A stretch of 64,000 bases of DNA from Sorex araneus (taxonomy: Eukaryota; Chordata; Mammalia; Eulipotyphla; Soricidae). The stretch spans positions 37,824,234-37,888,233 of the forward strand of contig NC_073307.1 of NCBI RefSeq assembly GCF_027595985.1, written 5' to 3'. Both the position numbers and the translations under genes were made by a program. The notes beneath the pieces were generated by a model. It ran no database searches, was not told the DNA's origin, and was given only the letters and a program-made list of their open reading frames with translations. Each line of letters starts with the position of its first letter. Positions within the stretch are counted from its first letter, which is position 1. Shown here one piece after another: positions 11,380-24,040 of the stretch.

Positions 11380-12319
11380 AAGATGAGAGTTTTATATTTA
11401 AGACACTGGATATCACGAATCACAAAATCCCGCTGATCTTCGAGTTGCTTGAGCGGTCTCAGTATCCTCTCCATTCGTCCCATCCCTGAGATTTTAGAAG
11501 CCTCTCTCTTCTCGGCATTACCAACGATGACGCATTAGAGGCTCTTTCAGGGTCAGTGGAATGAGATTCAGCTGGTTACTGGCTTTGGCATATGGATACA
11601 CTATGGGAAGCTTGCAAGGCTGGCCCATGTTGGCAGGAAGCTCTCAGTAGTTTGCTAGTTTCTCCCAGAGGGAAAAGTAGGTTATATGTATTGCCTTTGA
11701 GGCCGCGCGCTTCTAGGAGCTTGCTTTTATTTTTTTTTTAATTTTTTTTTCTTGACATAAAGGTTGTTTATTTTATTCCCTGTTATCCTTGTATAGAATC
11801 ATTATTGTCTATTCTTGCACAAACAAAAAATTGCAGTTTAAAACAAATATTTTGGAAAAACTCACAGACTATGAGTTTTTCTTGAGTTCTGGGAAAATAA
11901 TTCAACAGTATGATAGTCTAATCCAGGTCTCATGTGCAGTCAAGATATCATGGATGAAGCAGATCAATGAGGGCTGTCTGGAATTGAAGGATGTGTTCTT
12001 TGGGGCTATCACATTCAAGCTTGATGCATTAGTAGTGTTGGCAATTGGGAGGAAGTTTCAGTTCTTTGTCCCTGGAACTCTGTCACTCAGCTTCTTATTT
12101 GTTGCCATGACTGACTCAAGCAGATTTATCCCAAATTTGGAAATCAGTTGGCAATCAAAATGGCATTACATTTTTGGGAATCATAAATGGGCATGCTTTC
12201 TGATAGTTTTTGGTTATACGAGCTATCCTTTTTAGTCTGGAGTGGAAGTACCCACAGGAAAAATAGCTGGAGGCAGGGATACCCAGACACTGCCTGGGAA
12301 CTGGCTACAATGGAAATCC

Positions 12320-12485
12320 TGGGCTGCAGGAATAGTTCAGTAGACTTGCATGAGGCCACACTGGGTTCCATTCCCAACAACACATACAGGTCCCCAAGTA
12401 TCACCAGGGGTGATGCCTGAGCATAAAGCCAGAAGTGAGTCCTGAGCACAGCCAGGTGTGGCTCCCAAACAAAATAAAAAACAGA
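12320..12485 (+). mobile_element. Old SOR-like SINE inside the transduced DNA
   Basis: GGGCTGCAGGAATAGTTCAG head, box B-like GGGTTCCATTCCC, body CCAGGGGTGATGCCTGAGC and A-rich tail. It predates the transduction event and marks the source locus. Confidence 0.75.
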
Positions 12486-13206
12486 ATCTATTATGCATTT
12501 CTAATATTTTTAATTTTATTATTTATTTTTCCTTTTCTTTATTCTTTACTTTTCCTTGATTGGTCTAACAAAGATTATTCTTAATTCAGTTGATTTTGTT
12601 AAATGGCCATCTTTTGGCTTATTTTAGGTGTCTCTAATGTTTGTCTATTTTTTATTTCACTTATTTCTATTTTCTTCTTCCTTCTCTTTCTTTTGCATTC
12701 TATTTTATCTAATGCCTCCCAGCATATATTTTATTTTATTTTTTTTTAAATTTATTTATTTTTAATTATAGAATCACCGTGAGGGTACAGTTACAGATTT
12801 ATACACTTTTGTGCTTATACTTCCCTCATACAAAGTTTGGAACCCATCCCTTCACCAGTGCCCATTCTCCACCACCCGTAAACCCAGTGTCCCTCCCACC
12901 CTCCCCAATCCCATCTCCCCCCCACCCCACCCTGCCACTGTGGCAAGGCATTCCCTTCTGTTTTCTCTCTCTAATTAGCTGTTGTGGTTTGCAATAAAGG
13001 TGTTGAGTGGCCGCTGTGCTCAGTCTCTAGCCCTCATTCAGCCCGCAACTCCCTTCCCCCACATGGCCTTCGACTACAATGTAGTTGGTGATCGCTTCTC
13101 TGAGTTGCCCTTTCCCCGGAACGTGAGGCCAGCCTCGAAGCCATGGAGTCAACCTCCTGGTACTTATTTCTACAGTTCTTGGGTGTTAGTCTCCCACTCT
13201 GTTATT

Positions 13207-13742
13207 CTATATACCATAGATGAGTGCAATCTTTCTATGTCTGTCTCTCTCTTTCTGACTCATTTCACTCAGCATGAAACTTTTCATGCCCATCCACTTG
13301 ACTACAAAATTCTTGACCTCCTTTTTTCTAACAGCTGCATAGTATTCCATTGTATAGATGTACCAAAGTTTCCTCAACCAGTCATCCGTTCTGGGGCATT
13401 CGGGTTTTTTCCAGATTCTGGCTATTGTAAACAGTGCTGCGATGAACATACATGTGCAGATGTTGTTTCGATTGTACTTTTTTGCCTCTCTGGGATATAT
13501 TCCCAGCAGTGGTATTGCTGGGTCAAATGGGAATTCAATATCTAATTTTTTGAGAGTCGTCCATATTGTTTTCCAGAAGGGCTGAACCAGTCGGCATTCC
13601 CACCAGCAGTGAAGAAGGGTCCCTTTCTCCCCACATCCTCTCCAACAGCGGTTGCTTTTGTTCTTTTGGATGTGTGCTAGTCTCTGTGGTGTGAGGTGGT
13701 ATCTCAAAGTTGTTTTGATCTGCATCTCTCTGATGATTAGTG
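13207..13742 (-). pseudogene. L1 ORF2 C-terminal fragment
   Basis: About 172 codons stay open, starting [11 protein letters not shown] and containing [19 protein letters not shown] (the cysteine-containing C-terminal segment of L1 ORF2p), IPLLGIYP and [11 protein letters not shown]. Endonuclease and reverse transcriptase domains are absent, so it cannot act alone. By eye it differs from the copy at 39146-39898 at only a handful of positions. Confidence 0.93.
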
Positions 13743-14024
13743 TAGGAGCTTGCTTTTAAGTCTCTGGATGTTGGCCGTTGATGGGATTACACACATCTGG
13801 GTTCCTCTGCTGGTACCTTCATGCGTGAGGCTTGTCTGAACGTGTGAAGAGGGGCCTTGAGCCTGGCTGTGGCTAGGCTCCAGATGTCTTCAGCCGCCGA
13901 GAGCTCTGCTCAAGGCGGGGAGGAAAACTGGAGCCCATCCCCTTCGAGGGTCCTGGGGAAGATAGCCAGGCATGTGGGCAAGAGACTCAAGAAATATGTG
14001 TGTCATATTTAAGACACTGGATAT

Positions 14025-15128
14025 AAAATTTAATAATAAAAGATAAGTAGCTCCAATGATAGTTGTAATGAGTGGAAAAATTCAGGATTTATTTGTAAGA
14101 AAGACATAAAGGGTTTTACTGAAGGTCTTGTAAAGGCAGGAAAGACAGTAGTCCAGAATAAATGAATCTTAGAAATGGGTAGAATGGATTTTTCTGTTAA
14201 TTAAAAAGTAAAACTTTTTGAATTAAGCAGGTAATGGAGCACGGTGAATCAAGGATATGATTTAGAAGTGTTAATTATCAGATTTCTATTAGACACTAGG
14301 GAGTAAATATTAAATGTTAGTTTTTAATTGAGTTTGTAGGTGCGGTCAAATAAATGACAATAGCATATTATTTGTTAACAGTTATACATTTAAATAAAAG
14401 TTTCAGGATTACATGAGCTATTTAGGGGTCAAATATAGATACAGAAGAGTAGTGGAACATTAGGTGAAAATTAAAGAAAAATGGATAGAGATAAATTAAT
14501 AATAATATATTCATGTTGGTTTATCTATTGTGATAAATGTGCTATAACAACGTATAATGTTAATACTATGGGAAATTACTCTCATAGAATAAAGGAGTTC
14601 TCTGTATTATCCTTACATCTTTTCTATAAATATAAAATTATTAATAAGGGGTCTTATAGATCATAACTAGAACAGTCAAGACAGAATAGCTCTGACAATA
14701 CTTCTGAAAATAGAATTTGTCCACATTTCCCCTGTCTCTGAAATGCCTTTTCTCATTAAATCGTCAACTCCCCTCTCTTGTCTCGTCTTTTCCCAACTTA
14801 TTGGTCTAAGTTCTGCTCTGAAATCCACAGAAAATCTGGAATCTATACTCTTCCCCAATTGGAATGTTTTAGAGTGATACATTATCAAAGTAAAAGAGAC
14901 CTGAAAAATCTTTTAATCTCAAACCTTTATCTCAAAGTCAAGGAAATGCTGACACTGGGGCAGGAAACTCATCAACAGTTCACAAATACAATGACACCCA
15001 GGTCAGCTTAGAATAGTTCAGAGCCCATTTATTTACTTATTTATTTATTTTTTTAATAATGTAGCAGTACTGCTATTTGTTCAACCATTGATTAAGCTGA
15101 TTGAATTGGGCATGAACTCCACATTACT
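14025..15128. other. Unique AT-rich intergenic sequence
   Basis: No gene or repeat recognised; short ATTT runs near 15028-15055. Confidence 0.4.
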
Positions 15129-15360
15129 CTTTTTTCCTTTTTTAAATTGTATCACTGTGAGATAGAGTTACAAAGTTTTCATGTTTGAAATTCAGCCATA
15201 TAATGATGGAACACCCATCCTCCACCAGTGCACATTTTCCACCACCAATGTCCCCAGTATCCCCCCCAACCCACCACCCCTCCACATTCCAGTCCTCACC
15301 TTGCCTCTATGGCAGACAATATCCCCAATACTCTCTTTCTAATTTTGGGCATTATGTTTT
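15129..15360 (-). mobile_element. L1 3'UTR fragment
   Basis: Antisense L1 3' end: T-rich start, ATCACTGTGAGATAGAGTTAC, CACCCATCCTCCACCAGTGC, then the CTATGGCAGACAATATCCCC region. Confidence 0.85.
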
Positions 15361-16404
15361 GTAAGAATTTTCCCACCACCATTCAAGCCTATCTGTCAGT
15401 GGCAGATGGAAAGCCCATTTCTATATGACACAGTGTTTTTAATAAGAAGGTTAACATGTAATGTAAAAAGAGATATAAGACAAGCAGTTACAAAGACTGA
15501 GTTTTGTATCATTCTAATGTTTCAAGTTTAGGAAGATGAGGGGGGATTAGAAAGAGGAAATACATAATAAAAAAGACTTTAAGTGGGAAATTACAAATCC
15601 TGCTTTCATGCTGATTAATAAGAAGATTGAGACATGACTACTGAGCTCATCCACATAAAAGTCATTAATTATGCTAAAAAAAAAGTTTGCTGTGGTAAGG
15701 GAAGGTGAACACAAACTTCCTTAGAGGTGGGGAGGACAAGAGAGAACAGAAGTGGAGACAGGAAGCAGGACTAACTGAAGAAATTTGGTTTAAAATAGCG
15801 ATACAATTCTTTTGGAGGGTGGTAGCTTAGCGTTCGCAGAAGCAAGTGGAAACTCAAAACTGACTTTTATTCAAGAGGAAAATTACCACTTCTTTTTTTT
15901 TTTTTTAGTTTGTTTGTTTCTCTTGGAACCAATAAGAAGAAAGGGCACATTTAGTAATTTCAAGTGAGAAATGACTAAATTATTTGTTCCTTGACTACTT
16001 AGAAGAGCTGTGATTCAGGACACAATTGGAGGTTGGTTTTAGGAAGTAGCATAGGAGCTTTAACCATTGTACTGAATAAAATGTTTGGAATGTGAATGCA
16101 GATGTACAAATGTGATCAGTTTAATGATGCAAAAGTGTGAAGTTCTGTCATTCTAATTCTCAGTGAAATTAGAGGATTATCTACTGATAGAAAATACAGG
16201 AAAAACTGAGAGATGTGAGAAGAAACTGTATAAAATAATTATCTAGGATGGCAACTATTGAAAGTTTTTGATAGAAACATAAAATAGAAATGACATCCAG
16301 GATGTAAATACTTGAAAACACACACATATATAGATACACACACATGCACGCACACACAGACACAGACACAGACATAAACAAACCCACCGCCATCAAGAAT
16401 ATCT
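15361..16404. other. Unique intergenic sequence with a CA repeat
   Basis: No gene recognised. A (CA)n-like microsatellite with variants occupies about 16318-16376. Confidence 0.5.
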
Positions 16405-16652
16405 GTAGCACTATAGCACTGCTGTCCCATTGTTCATCAATTTGTTCGAGTGGGCATCAGTAACATTTCCATTCTGAGACTTGTTATTACTGTTTTTGGC
16501 ATATCGAATATGCCAGGTGTAGCTTTCCAGGCTCTGCCGTGCAGACAGGATACTCTTGGTAGCTTTCTGGGTTCTCTGAGAGGGATGGAAGAATCGAAGC
16601 CGGGTCGGCCGCATGCAAGGCAAATGCCCTACCCGCTATGCTATCGTTCCAG
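16405..16652 (-). mobile_element. tRNA-headed SINE with RTE tail
   Basis: On the minus strand: tRNA head with box B near GGCTTCGATTC, RTE 5'-end segment matching the LINE at about 43000-43100 almost base for base, then the ORF-end tail and a short CAGTGCTA-type terminal repeat (16405-16422). Confidence 0.93.
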
Positions 16653-16735
16653 TTTTATGTATATAACTATAAAATCTAAACATGGTAATTAAACAGATTC
16701 AGTACTGAATTACATATTGGTTCAAGAATATAGCT

Positions 16736-17078
16736 TCTTGGGAACACCAAGTAAAGGATGTTGGGAGGACCATTCGGGTTGAAAGATGCGAGCTGAAAGT
16801 AGACTATAGACTGAACATGAAGGCCACTCAATACCTCTATTGCAAACTACAACATCCAAAAGGAGAAAGAACTAAAGGGAATGTCCTTCGGAAGAGGCAG
16901 GGTGGGGTGCTGGGGGATCAGGTGGGGGTGGAGAGAGGGATATTGGGATCATTGGTGGAGGAGAATGGGCACTGGTGGAGGGATGGGTAAATGATCACTG
17001 TATGACTGAAATGCAAACACAAAAGTTCATAAGTTTGTAACTGTAACTCACAGTGATTCACTAATAAAGATTTTTTTA
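16736..17078 (+). mobile_element. L1 3'UTR fragment
   Basis: Ends GGAGAATGGGCACTGGTGGA...GATTCACTAATAAAG plus poly(A). Imperfect flanking duplication aagaatatag / aagaatatatag. Confidence 0.85.
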
Positions 17079-18568
17079 AAGAATATATAGTGTCTCTTAC
17101 ACGTTCCTACAAGCCTTAATCCATTGTTATATAATCAAGTAAAAAGTCACTAACTCAAATTATTTTTTCCTTTTCCTTGTTATTTATTATTATTATAATT
17201 TTTAAAGCAGCATCAGGGATTCAAGCCAAAACCTCACACATGCAAAACTAGAGCTACATTCCTGGTCTTTGCAAAAGAAAATTTAATTGTTGTGGTGGCC
17301 ACACCCCTCATAGTATCAGAGACAAAACCCAGAGCTACTTAAATTACTTAGACCTCAAATTACTATTTTTGAGATATAACGGGTTGATTATATAAAAGTG
17401 AAAGAGGAAAAATATGTGTTTAAAAAATCAGTTCACTTTATTTCTCTTCAATTGTTTTTTTAATAAAAGGTAGTGAGTTTTAATATAATTTTTTAAATTA
17501 ATTTTTATTAATATATAGCAATTTACATAGTTGTTAATATATAGTTGTTTCAAGCATTTAGTGTTCCAACACCACCAGTATCCACCAGTTTCCCTCCTCA
17601 TTCCTTTGGCACAAAACAAATTTACTTTATGTTGCTTATTCCAATAAAACTTTAATAAATGGCAAATAAAAAGGTCAGAAAATAAGCCAGTAAGAACCAA
17701 TTAGTGATTAGTATATGATTTGGGTCTATGTAAATAAGTAAATTAAAATAATTTAATACAATATAATAAAATACCTATTTTCAGTTACTTATATATGTTT
17801 TCAACTCTGCACTTAAAGTATATTACATTATATTTTATTTTATACTTGTATCTCATTATGGTAATAGTCATGTCTCACCTGTCATTCCTAACACTTTTAA
17901 AGAAATTCTGTGTTAACATATTTTGGAGTTTACATGGAATAGGTAAAGGCCTACATATATAAATTTTTCCCTGACACTTTCCTTAAACACTGTGGCTTTC
18001 AAAGTTGTTCATGATGATTTTGTTACAGGCATTCAACATTCCAAAACCAGGTAGTCACACCCCAAAGCCACCATCCAGTTAAAATCTTAACTCCAGCTCT
18101 ATCTCTTCATTAAAAATTCTGAACTTGCTGGAGCTAAAAATACATCTCAAACTCTACAACACTGATAAATCAGTGGTAAAACAACAGACTGGATGGGTAT
18201 GATGTAGAAGGCAACCAATTTCAATTAACAAAAGATAAACACAGAAGGCTTAGCCTATAGCAACATTTTAGTAATCTCTTATACAAGGATTTAAAATGGC
18301 TCCATAGTGTTATACAACAATTTTTACTTTTTTCTAAGGAAACATCTTTGATAATTCTCTTAGCAAATTATTGATAACAAGCAATGTAAAATAAAACATC
18401 AAGGGCTTGCTATGGCGGAAGTTGTAAGGTGTGGCTGGGAAAATTGGAGACAATGGTGGAGAGTTCTTAAATAATTTCATGATGCAATAATGGTTTGTTT
18501 TCTACAGTTTGAAAAACACCCATATAGGAGAATTAGAAGGACTTTTATGGAAAATTGTAATAGCAATC
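17079..18568. other. Unique AT-rich intergenic sequence
   Basis: A possible very old antisense SINE lies near 17205-17345 (GGGATTCAAGCC, CACACATGCAAAAC). Nothing else recognised. Confidence 0.35.
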
Positions 18569-18826
18569 TTATAGAGCAATATAAAGTAATTCATTATTGA
18601 ATGCAAAGTAAGTTTTATCAGCATAATCCAAAGAAAAACATTCACCCCAATTATTCCTCCTCTCGACATCCCAATTTATTTTCAAATCACCTATTCCAGT
18701 AACATAGGTTTGAGTTCCATCAGTTTTCTTGCTGTAACTTTCTTCATTCAGTTGCCTGCAAAATTGAAGAAATTTTGTCTCTAAATTCTCACCAGCATCT
18801 GTTTCTATTTTCATAGGCTTCACCAT
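18569..18826 (-). other. Unrecognised 85-codon open frame with good start context
   Basis: The frame begins GCCATGG (strong initiation context) and reads MVKPMKIETDAGENLETKF..., with balanced, protein-like composition unlike the repeat-derived frames nearby. I do not recognise the family. The same frame has a TGA six bases before the ATG. No splice structure, poly(A) tail or target duplication was seen. It could be a processed-pseudogene fragment, an exon of an unknown gene, or chance. Confidence 0.25.
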
Positions 18827-19284
18827 GGCTCAGGCCGTTAATTGCTGTGTCTTTATATTTTTTCTCCTGCTGTCATGATAACAATTGTTATCCATGATGA
18901 GACATTCACTTTAGTAAATAACCAAAGAAAATATTGATTACAACCCATCTCACAAATTGTTTAGTTTCACTTGTTGGTACATATAATTCTAGTCATCTTA
19001 TATACATATGTATTATATAATTTTCCCTGTAGCTGTAAATATAATTTTATGACTGTTCTTATGCTTGTTTCTAGAGAAAACACTTCGTGGATTTTTATTC
19101 ATATCATTATGCATTCGACAGAATCTTATTTAACAGCTGCAGAGAGCTTTCCCTGTATACTGTTTTCATTTAAACTGTTTTGTTGAACTTATGCAGCTGT
19201 GTATATGTGCCTCAGATCTGGAGTTACAAGGGGCATAATTTTCTAAGGACTTTTTCCTTGTTCTTTAAAAAGGATACATTGTGT

Positions 19285-19700
19285 ACACACACACATACAC
19301 ACAAATGGCACAGTGGAATACTATACAGCTGTAAGAAAAGATGAATTCATGCAGTTCACTATAATATGGATGAAACTGGAGGACATAGTGTACAGTGAAA
19401 CTAGTCAGAGGGAGAAGGACAAATATTGAATTATCTCACTCATCTGTGGTATTTAGAGAATCTAAACCCAGGGGAAAAACTATGAAAACATGACAAATCC
19501 CTGGCCTTGGATTACAAAACTTGGGTTACCAAACAGTGTTAGGGAGAGATGGCAATGAAGAGGCAGAATAACAGAGACATAGGGAGACATAGGGATAGTG
19601 ATGAGGGTATTGGGCACTTTAGTGGTGGTGGGGTACAGTAACTTTATAATCAATACCATAAATGTTAGCACTATTGCAACTGTGTTACCTAAACTATAAT
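19285..19700 (+). mobile_element. Old L1 3' end
   Basis: Contains the decayed L1 sequence around TGGAATACTATACAGC, GGATGAAACTGGAGGACA and AGTCAGAGGGAGAAGGACAA, then a 3'UTR-like G-rich part (GGTATTGGGCACTTTAGTGG). Many frame breaks. Confidence 0.7.
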
Positions 19701-21049
19701 CAGAATTGCAAAATCAATTATGTCTTAATTTGTTGCAAGGGCCAAATTCCTATTCCAATTCTCAGGCAGTAACTGAAAGCAGGAAGGGCACCCAGCCCCT
19801 ACTGAGTGACTTTGCAGACTTGGGATTCCTCAACTGACTTTGTATGTCTTCCCTCATTGTTTAGCAGAACTTTCTGGAGAACTATGCATAACTTCTCTTT
19901 CCTTCCCTCAGGAGTAGATTTATAAGGAGTCAAATTCCTACCTGCATCTCCCAACTTTCCAGTTTTCCTCAAAGACCTTTCTGTTTGCCCTAACACATTT
20001 TGTGTATACTCCTAATCCCCCTTAGGCATTTATTTCTTAGAAGACTCAAAATAACAGCCATTATGGTTGCTTCCATGTTTTTATTCTACACAACTTGACT
20101 GCGGTCTGCACAACTCTCAGCATCTTAGCATTTTCCGGTTGAGAGCCCTTTAAAATCTTGGCAACTACTCACTAAATTGAGGAGGAAGCTGCTCTTTCGT
20201 ACATCCACATCCTGGTTCCAACCCTTCTTCCCAAACACTATCAACCCAGGGACTACCCCTCAACTTTCCTCTCCACTCTAGCTCCACCTCAAGGAAGACA
20301 TCTGCCATCTGACGTTCACTCCATTCTGGATCCTTTCCTGATTTTTCCATATTGGTTATTTTGCCTCCATTTTAAGCGTTATACAATGCAGTTTTTTTTT
20401 TTTTTTGTAGTCGCTCTGATTTGTTAAAGGGAGCCAATTTATGCTGGTGGTGTAGTGTATAATGTGTAATAAGGCAGAGTTGGATACTTATCAAAACACA
20501 CACAAAAATTTACATGAAATTGAATATGCCTGAGTAACACTAAACAGAAAAAAATTAGCTTTTTTTTTAATGACAAGACTGAGAATATCAATATACAGTG
20601 TTAGTTTCTAAGGCCAGCATTGATACCCTATGTATGTTTCAAATTTGCTAGACCAAAAAAAATCTTTTAAAAATCAGATCATTTTCAAACATTACTTTCC
20701 CCTGGGAAACGGGAAATGTTGTTTTTCCCACTTTGGGAAATGTAAAATGATTTTTCCACTTTGGGAAATAGAAAAATTATTATGGAATATTACATTATAA
20801 TTTGCACAGTACCACGTTAATTTTTTTATTGTATTATATTTGTCTTCCAATTTCGAGCCTTTTGCTTTAGTTCTTGAAAAACAGGCATTTGTAGAGTTGA
20901 AAGCACGAAATTTTAGTAAAATTCCTGGTCCGGAATACTGTTTGGTAGTGAGAAAGTTTGCGTCTGATTTTTAACATTTGTTTTTTCCAATCGATTTTCT
21001 ACTAATTGACTAATCGCAGTCTATCAATGGTGACCTTTCGGGCTCAGTA
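19701..21049. other. Intergenic sequence 3' of FTMT
   Basis: No gene recognised. At 20695-20775 a short motif (TTCCCACTTTGGGAAA, itself an inverted repeat) is imperfectly repeated. Confidence 0.4.
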
Positions 21050-21124
21050 TTTATTATCTTAATGCTGGGCAAAAATTCGTTGTTAGCATGTGCGAAATCC
21101 GTTTTCTCTACACATCATTTTATT
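21050..21124 (-). terminator. Candidate FTMT polyadenylation signals
   Basis: Two AATAAA hexamers on the minus strand lie downstream of the FTMT stop: 21119-21124 (about 95 nt past the stop) and 21050-21055 (about 165 nt). Either would give a short 3'UTR. Confidence 0.55.
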
Positions 21125-21216
21125 GGGGGATATGAAGAGGAGGTACATTGAAAGGGAACAACGGTGCAGGAGGCAGCTGACTGGGGCCTGGCACCTCCCG
21201 CGCGGGAGCCTGCGGC

Positions 21217-22200
<984 letters not shown>

Positions 22201-22476
22201 TGCAGTGCATTGCTGGCCTCGATTTAAAATGCACACCCGAGAAAGGACGGAGAGCCAAGCCTCGTCTGCTCTCCCCCCCACCCCCTGCTGGTCTTGACCA
22301 GTGTCAAGGGTAGAGGGTGGCAAGGTTGTCAAAAAGGTTGTCAAAAGTCACTGCCAGTTCATTGGAGAGTGAAAAATCAGGTTTTCCTAAGATTGAAGCT
22401 GGTGTTTATAAATTCACTGTCTAGTCATTTGAACGAATTTAAGTTCCTACTTGTCAGGATAGTGGGTTCCATTTTT

Positions 22477-22578
22477 TAAAAAATTTTGATTATTTTATTT
22501 TATTAAAAAAATATTTGTGAATTACCATGGGGTACAGTTACAAAGTTATGAACTTTCTGTTTGTATTTGGTTTACATC
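22477..22578 (-). mobile_element. Very short L1 3' end insertion
   Basis: About 100 bp of L1 3' terminus (T-rich, GTGAATTACCATGGGGTACAG) between perfect 17-bp duplications (tagtgggttccattttt) at 22460-22476 and 22579-22595. It sits about 540 bp upstream of the FTMT start. Confidence 0.9.
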
Positions 22579-22811
22579 TAGTGGGTTCCATTTTTAGAGA
22601 TTTTCACCAGACTACGTCAAAAGATGTATTTCTAAAAGTTAAGATGGTCTTAGATACTGTAGGCAAGTGGGAAGAATATAAAAACTAGTTCTAAACTTGA
22701 GGTTACTTTCCCAATTTTTATTAAAGTACATAGTTTTGATTATTTCTGATTGAAGTAATGTTGCATTATAACATTATGTAGCTTTCAAGAGTACATATTT
22801 ATAAATCAACT

Positions 22812-22998
22812 GCTGGGGTGGGAACAATAATGCATCAGGTAGAGCACTTACCTTGGACATGACCAAGCCCATTCGTCGTCAGCATCATATGGGAGATCAC
22901 CATATGTTTCCCCCAGCCTACCAGGAGTGATCCCTAAACAGAGAGCCAAGACCTCCAGGTGTGTCTTCCCCCCACCAAATAAATAAATAAATAAAAAC
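22812..22998 (+). mobile_element. SOR-type SINE (older)
   Basis: GCTGGGGTGGGAACAATAATG head, body AGGAGTGATCCCTAAACAG, and an (AAAT)n tail. Box B is mutated. Confidence 0.8.
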
Positions 22999-23604
22999 TC
23001 AAAACAAAATCAACAATTGTATAACTATATTAAGTTCACAACTAAAAGTCTATTTCTATCACCTTTTATCAGACCCATGTTCCTTTTTTTCCCAGAAGAT
23101 GTCTTTTTTTCTAAGAACTGTTGGTCTTATAGTCTTAAAGTTTAAAAAAATGTATTATTTAATCCATTTGTTTTATTTTTCTTTATAACAAGACTTTAAT
23201 TCATAGGTTTTTATTTTTTACCTGATTTACTTCATTAAGTTTAAAATCGTCTAGTTCATGTTACAAATGAAAGAATCTTATCTCTTTTTGGGGCCAAGTA
23301 ATATTCCATTATACATATTTACTACATTTTCTTACCCCTCCCCGCTTTTCTTGGTAGGTGGAAGGGGACCACAAATAAGCAGACTGCTTAAGGATCACGC
23401 TTGTGCTTGGGGATACCGTGTGTTGCAAAGTTTTGAACCTGTTTTTCTCGCATGCAAAACATGCACTAAGTCCATTGACTTATCTTGTCCGCCTATGCAT
23501 TCATTTGTTGAAGAGAACCTAACAAATTGTTTCCAGATCTTTTCTCTTGACTATTATAAAAATTTCATTATGAGGGTACAGATAAATCTCTTTGGTTGTA
23601 TGTG

Positions 23605-23648
<44 letters not shown>

Positions 23649-24040
23649 TGCTGGCATAGAACTCTGGGCCTCACACATATAAAGCAAGAAATATGTATCT
23701 TTTAATTAATATTTTTGTATTATCCAGGTAAATGATCACAATTGAGATAACTGAATTGCATGGAATATATATTTTTAATTTTTGAGGAATTGCCATACGA
23801 ATTTCATAATAAATGTGCTGATGTACATCACTTGCAGTGATGCTTGGAAGACCTAGGACCCCTATGATGTAATCTTGACCCAGCAGTACCAAACTCAGGC
23901 CCTTCTTTGCTCAGGGGTAGGATTGTATTAAGGTATACATGCTAGGCCTAGACTATGAAACTATGCCTGAATGTACATATACACTTAGGGAAAGAATATA
24001 TTGTACATATAATATATATATTTGTTTGTTTGCTTTTAGC
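22999..24040. other. Intergenic sequence with old SINE and TG repeat
   Basis: A decayed antisense SINE is likely at about 23355-23495 (GGGGACCACAAATAAGC; GTTTTGAACC; GCATGCAAAAC). A (TG)n tract occupies 23608-23647. No gene. Confidence 0.5.

Larger units (their letters stand above)
11730..13742 (-). mobile_element. L1 3' end with 3' transduction
   Basis: A perfect 16-bp duplication (taggagcttgctttta) lies at 11714-11729 and 13743-13758. On the minus strand the insertion starts in ORF2 (13742), passes the L1 3'UTR and its own A-rich end (about 12738-12770), continues through about 985 bp of unrelated DNA, and ends in a second poly(A) at 11730-11750. AATAAA signals on the minus strand sit at 11767-11777, just upstream of that poly(A). 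This is the structure of read-through past the L1 signal followed by retrotransposition. Confidence 0.9.
11414..14004 (-). mobile_element. Long RTE-derived non-autonomous element, split by an L1
   Basis: A perfect 20-bp duplication (atatttaagacactggatat) at 11394-11413 and 14005-14024 bounds the insertion. Its own sequence is 11414-11729 plus about 13743-14004. The 3' part (11414-11485) is a variant of the RTE ORF-end tail; next comes the RTE 5'-region core (about 11488-11680). The right part is the GC-rich head shared with 28929-29790 (TCTCTGGATGTTGGCCGTTG at 13758-13785). No tRNA head is visible. Confidence 0.88.

Noticed and set aside
12982-13545. 187-codon plus-strand frame, also at 38921-39484
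   Set aside because: Present in both L1 copies because it is the antisense of L1 ORF2 and its 3'UTR.
22221-22230. TATA-like ATTTTAAATC on the FTMT strand
   Set aside because: It lies upstream of the CCAAT box and nearly 290 bp from the ATG, so the order does not fit a core promoter.
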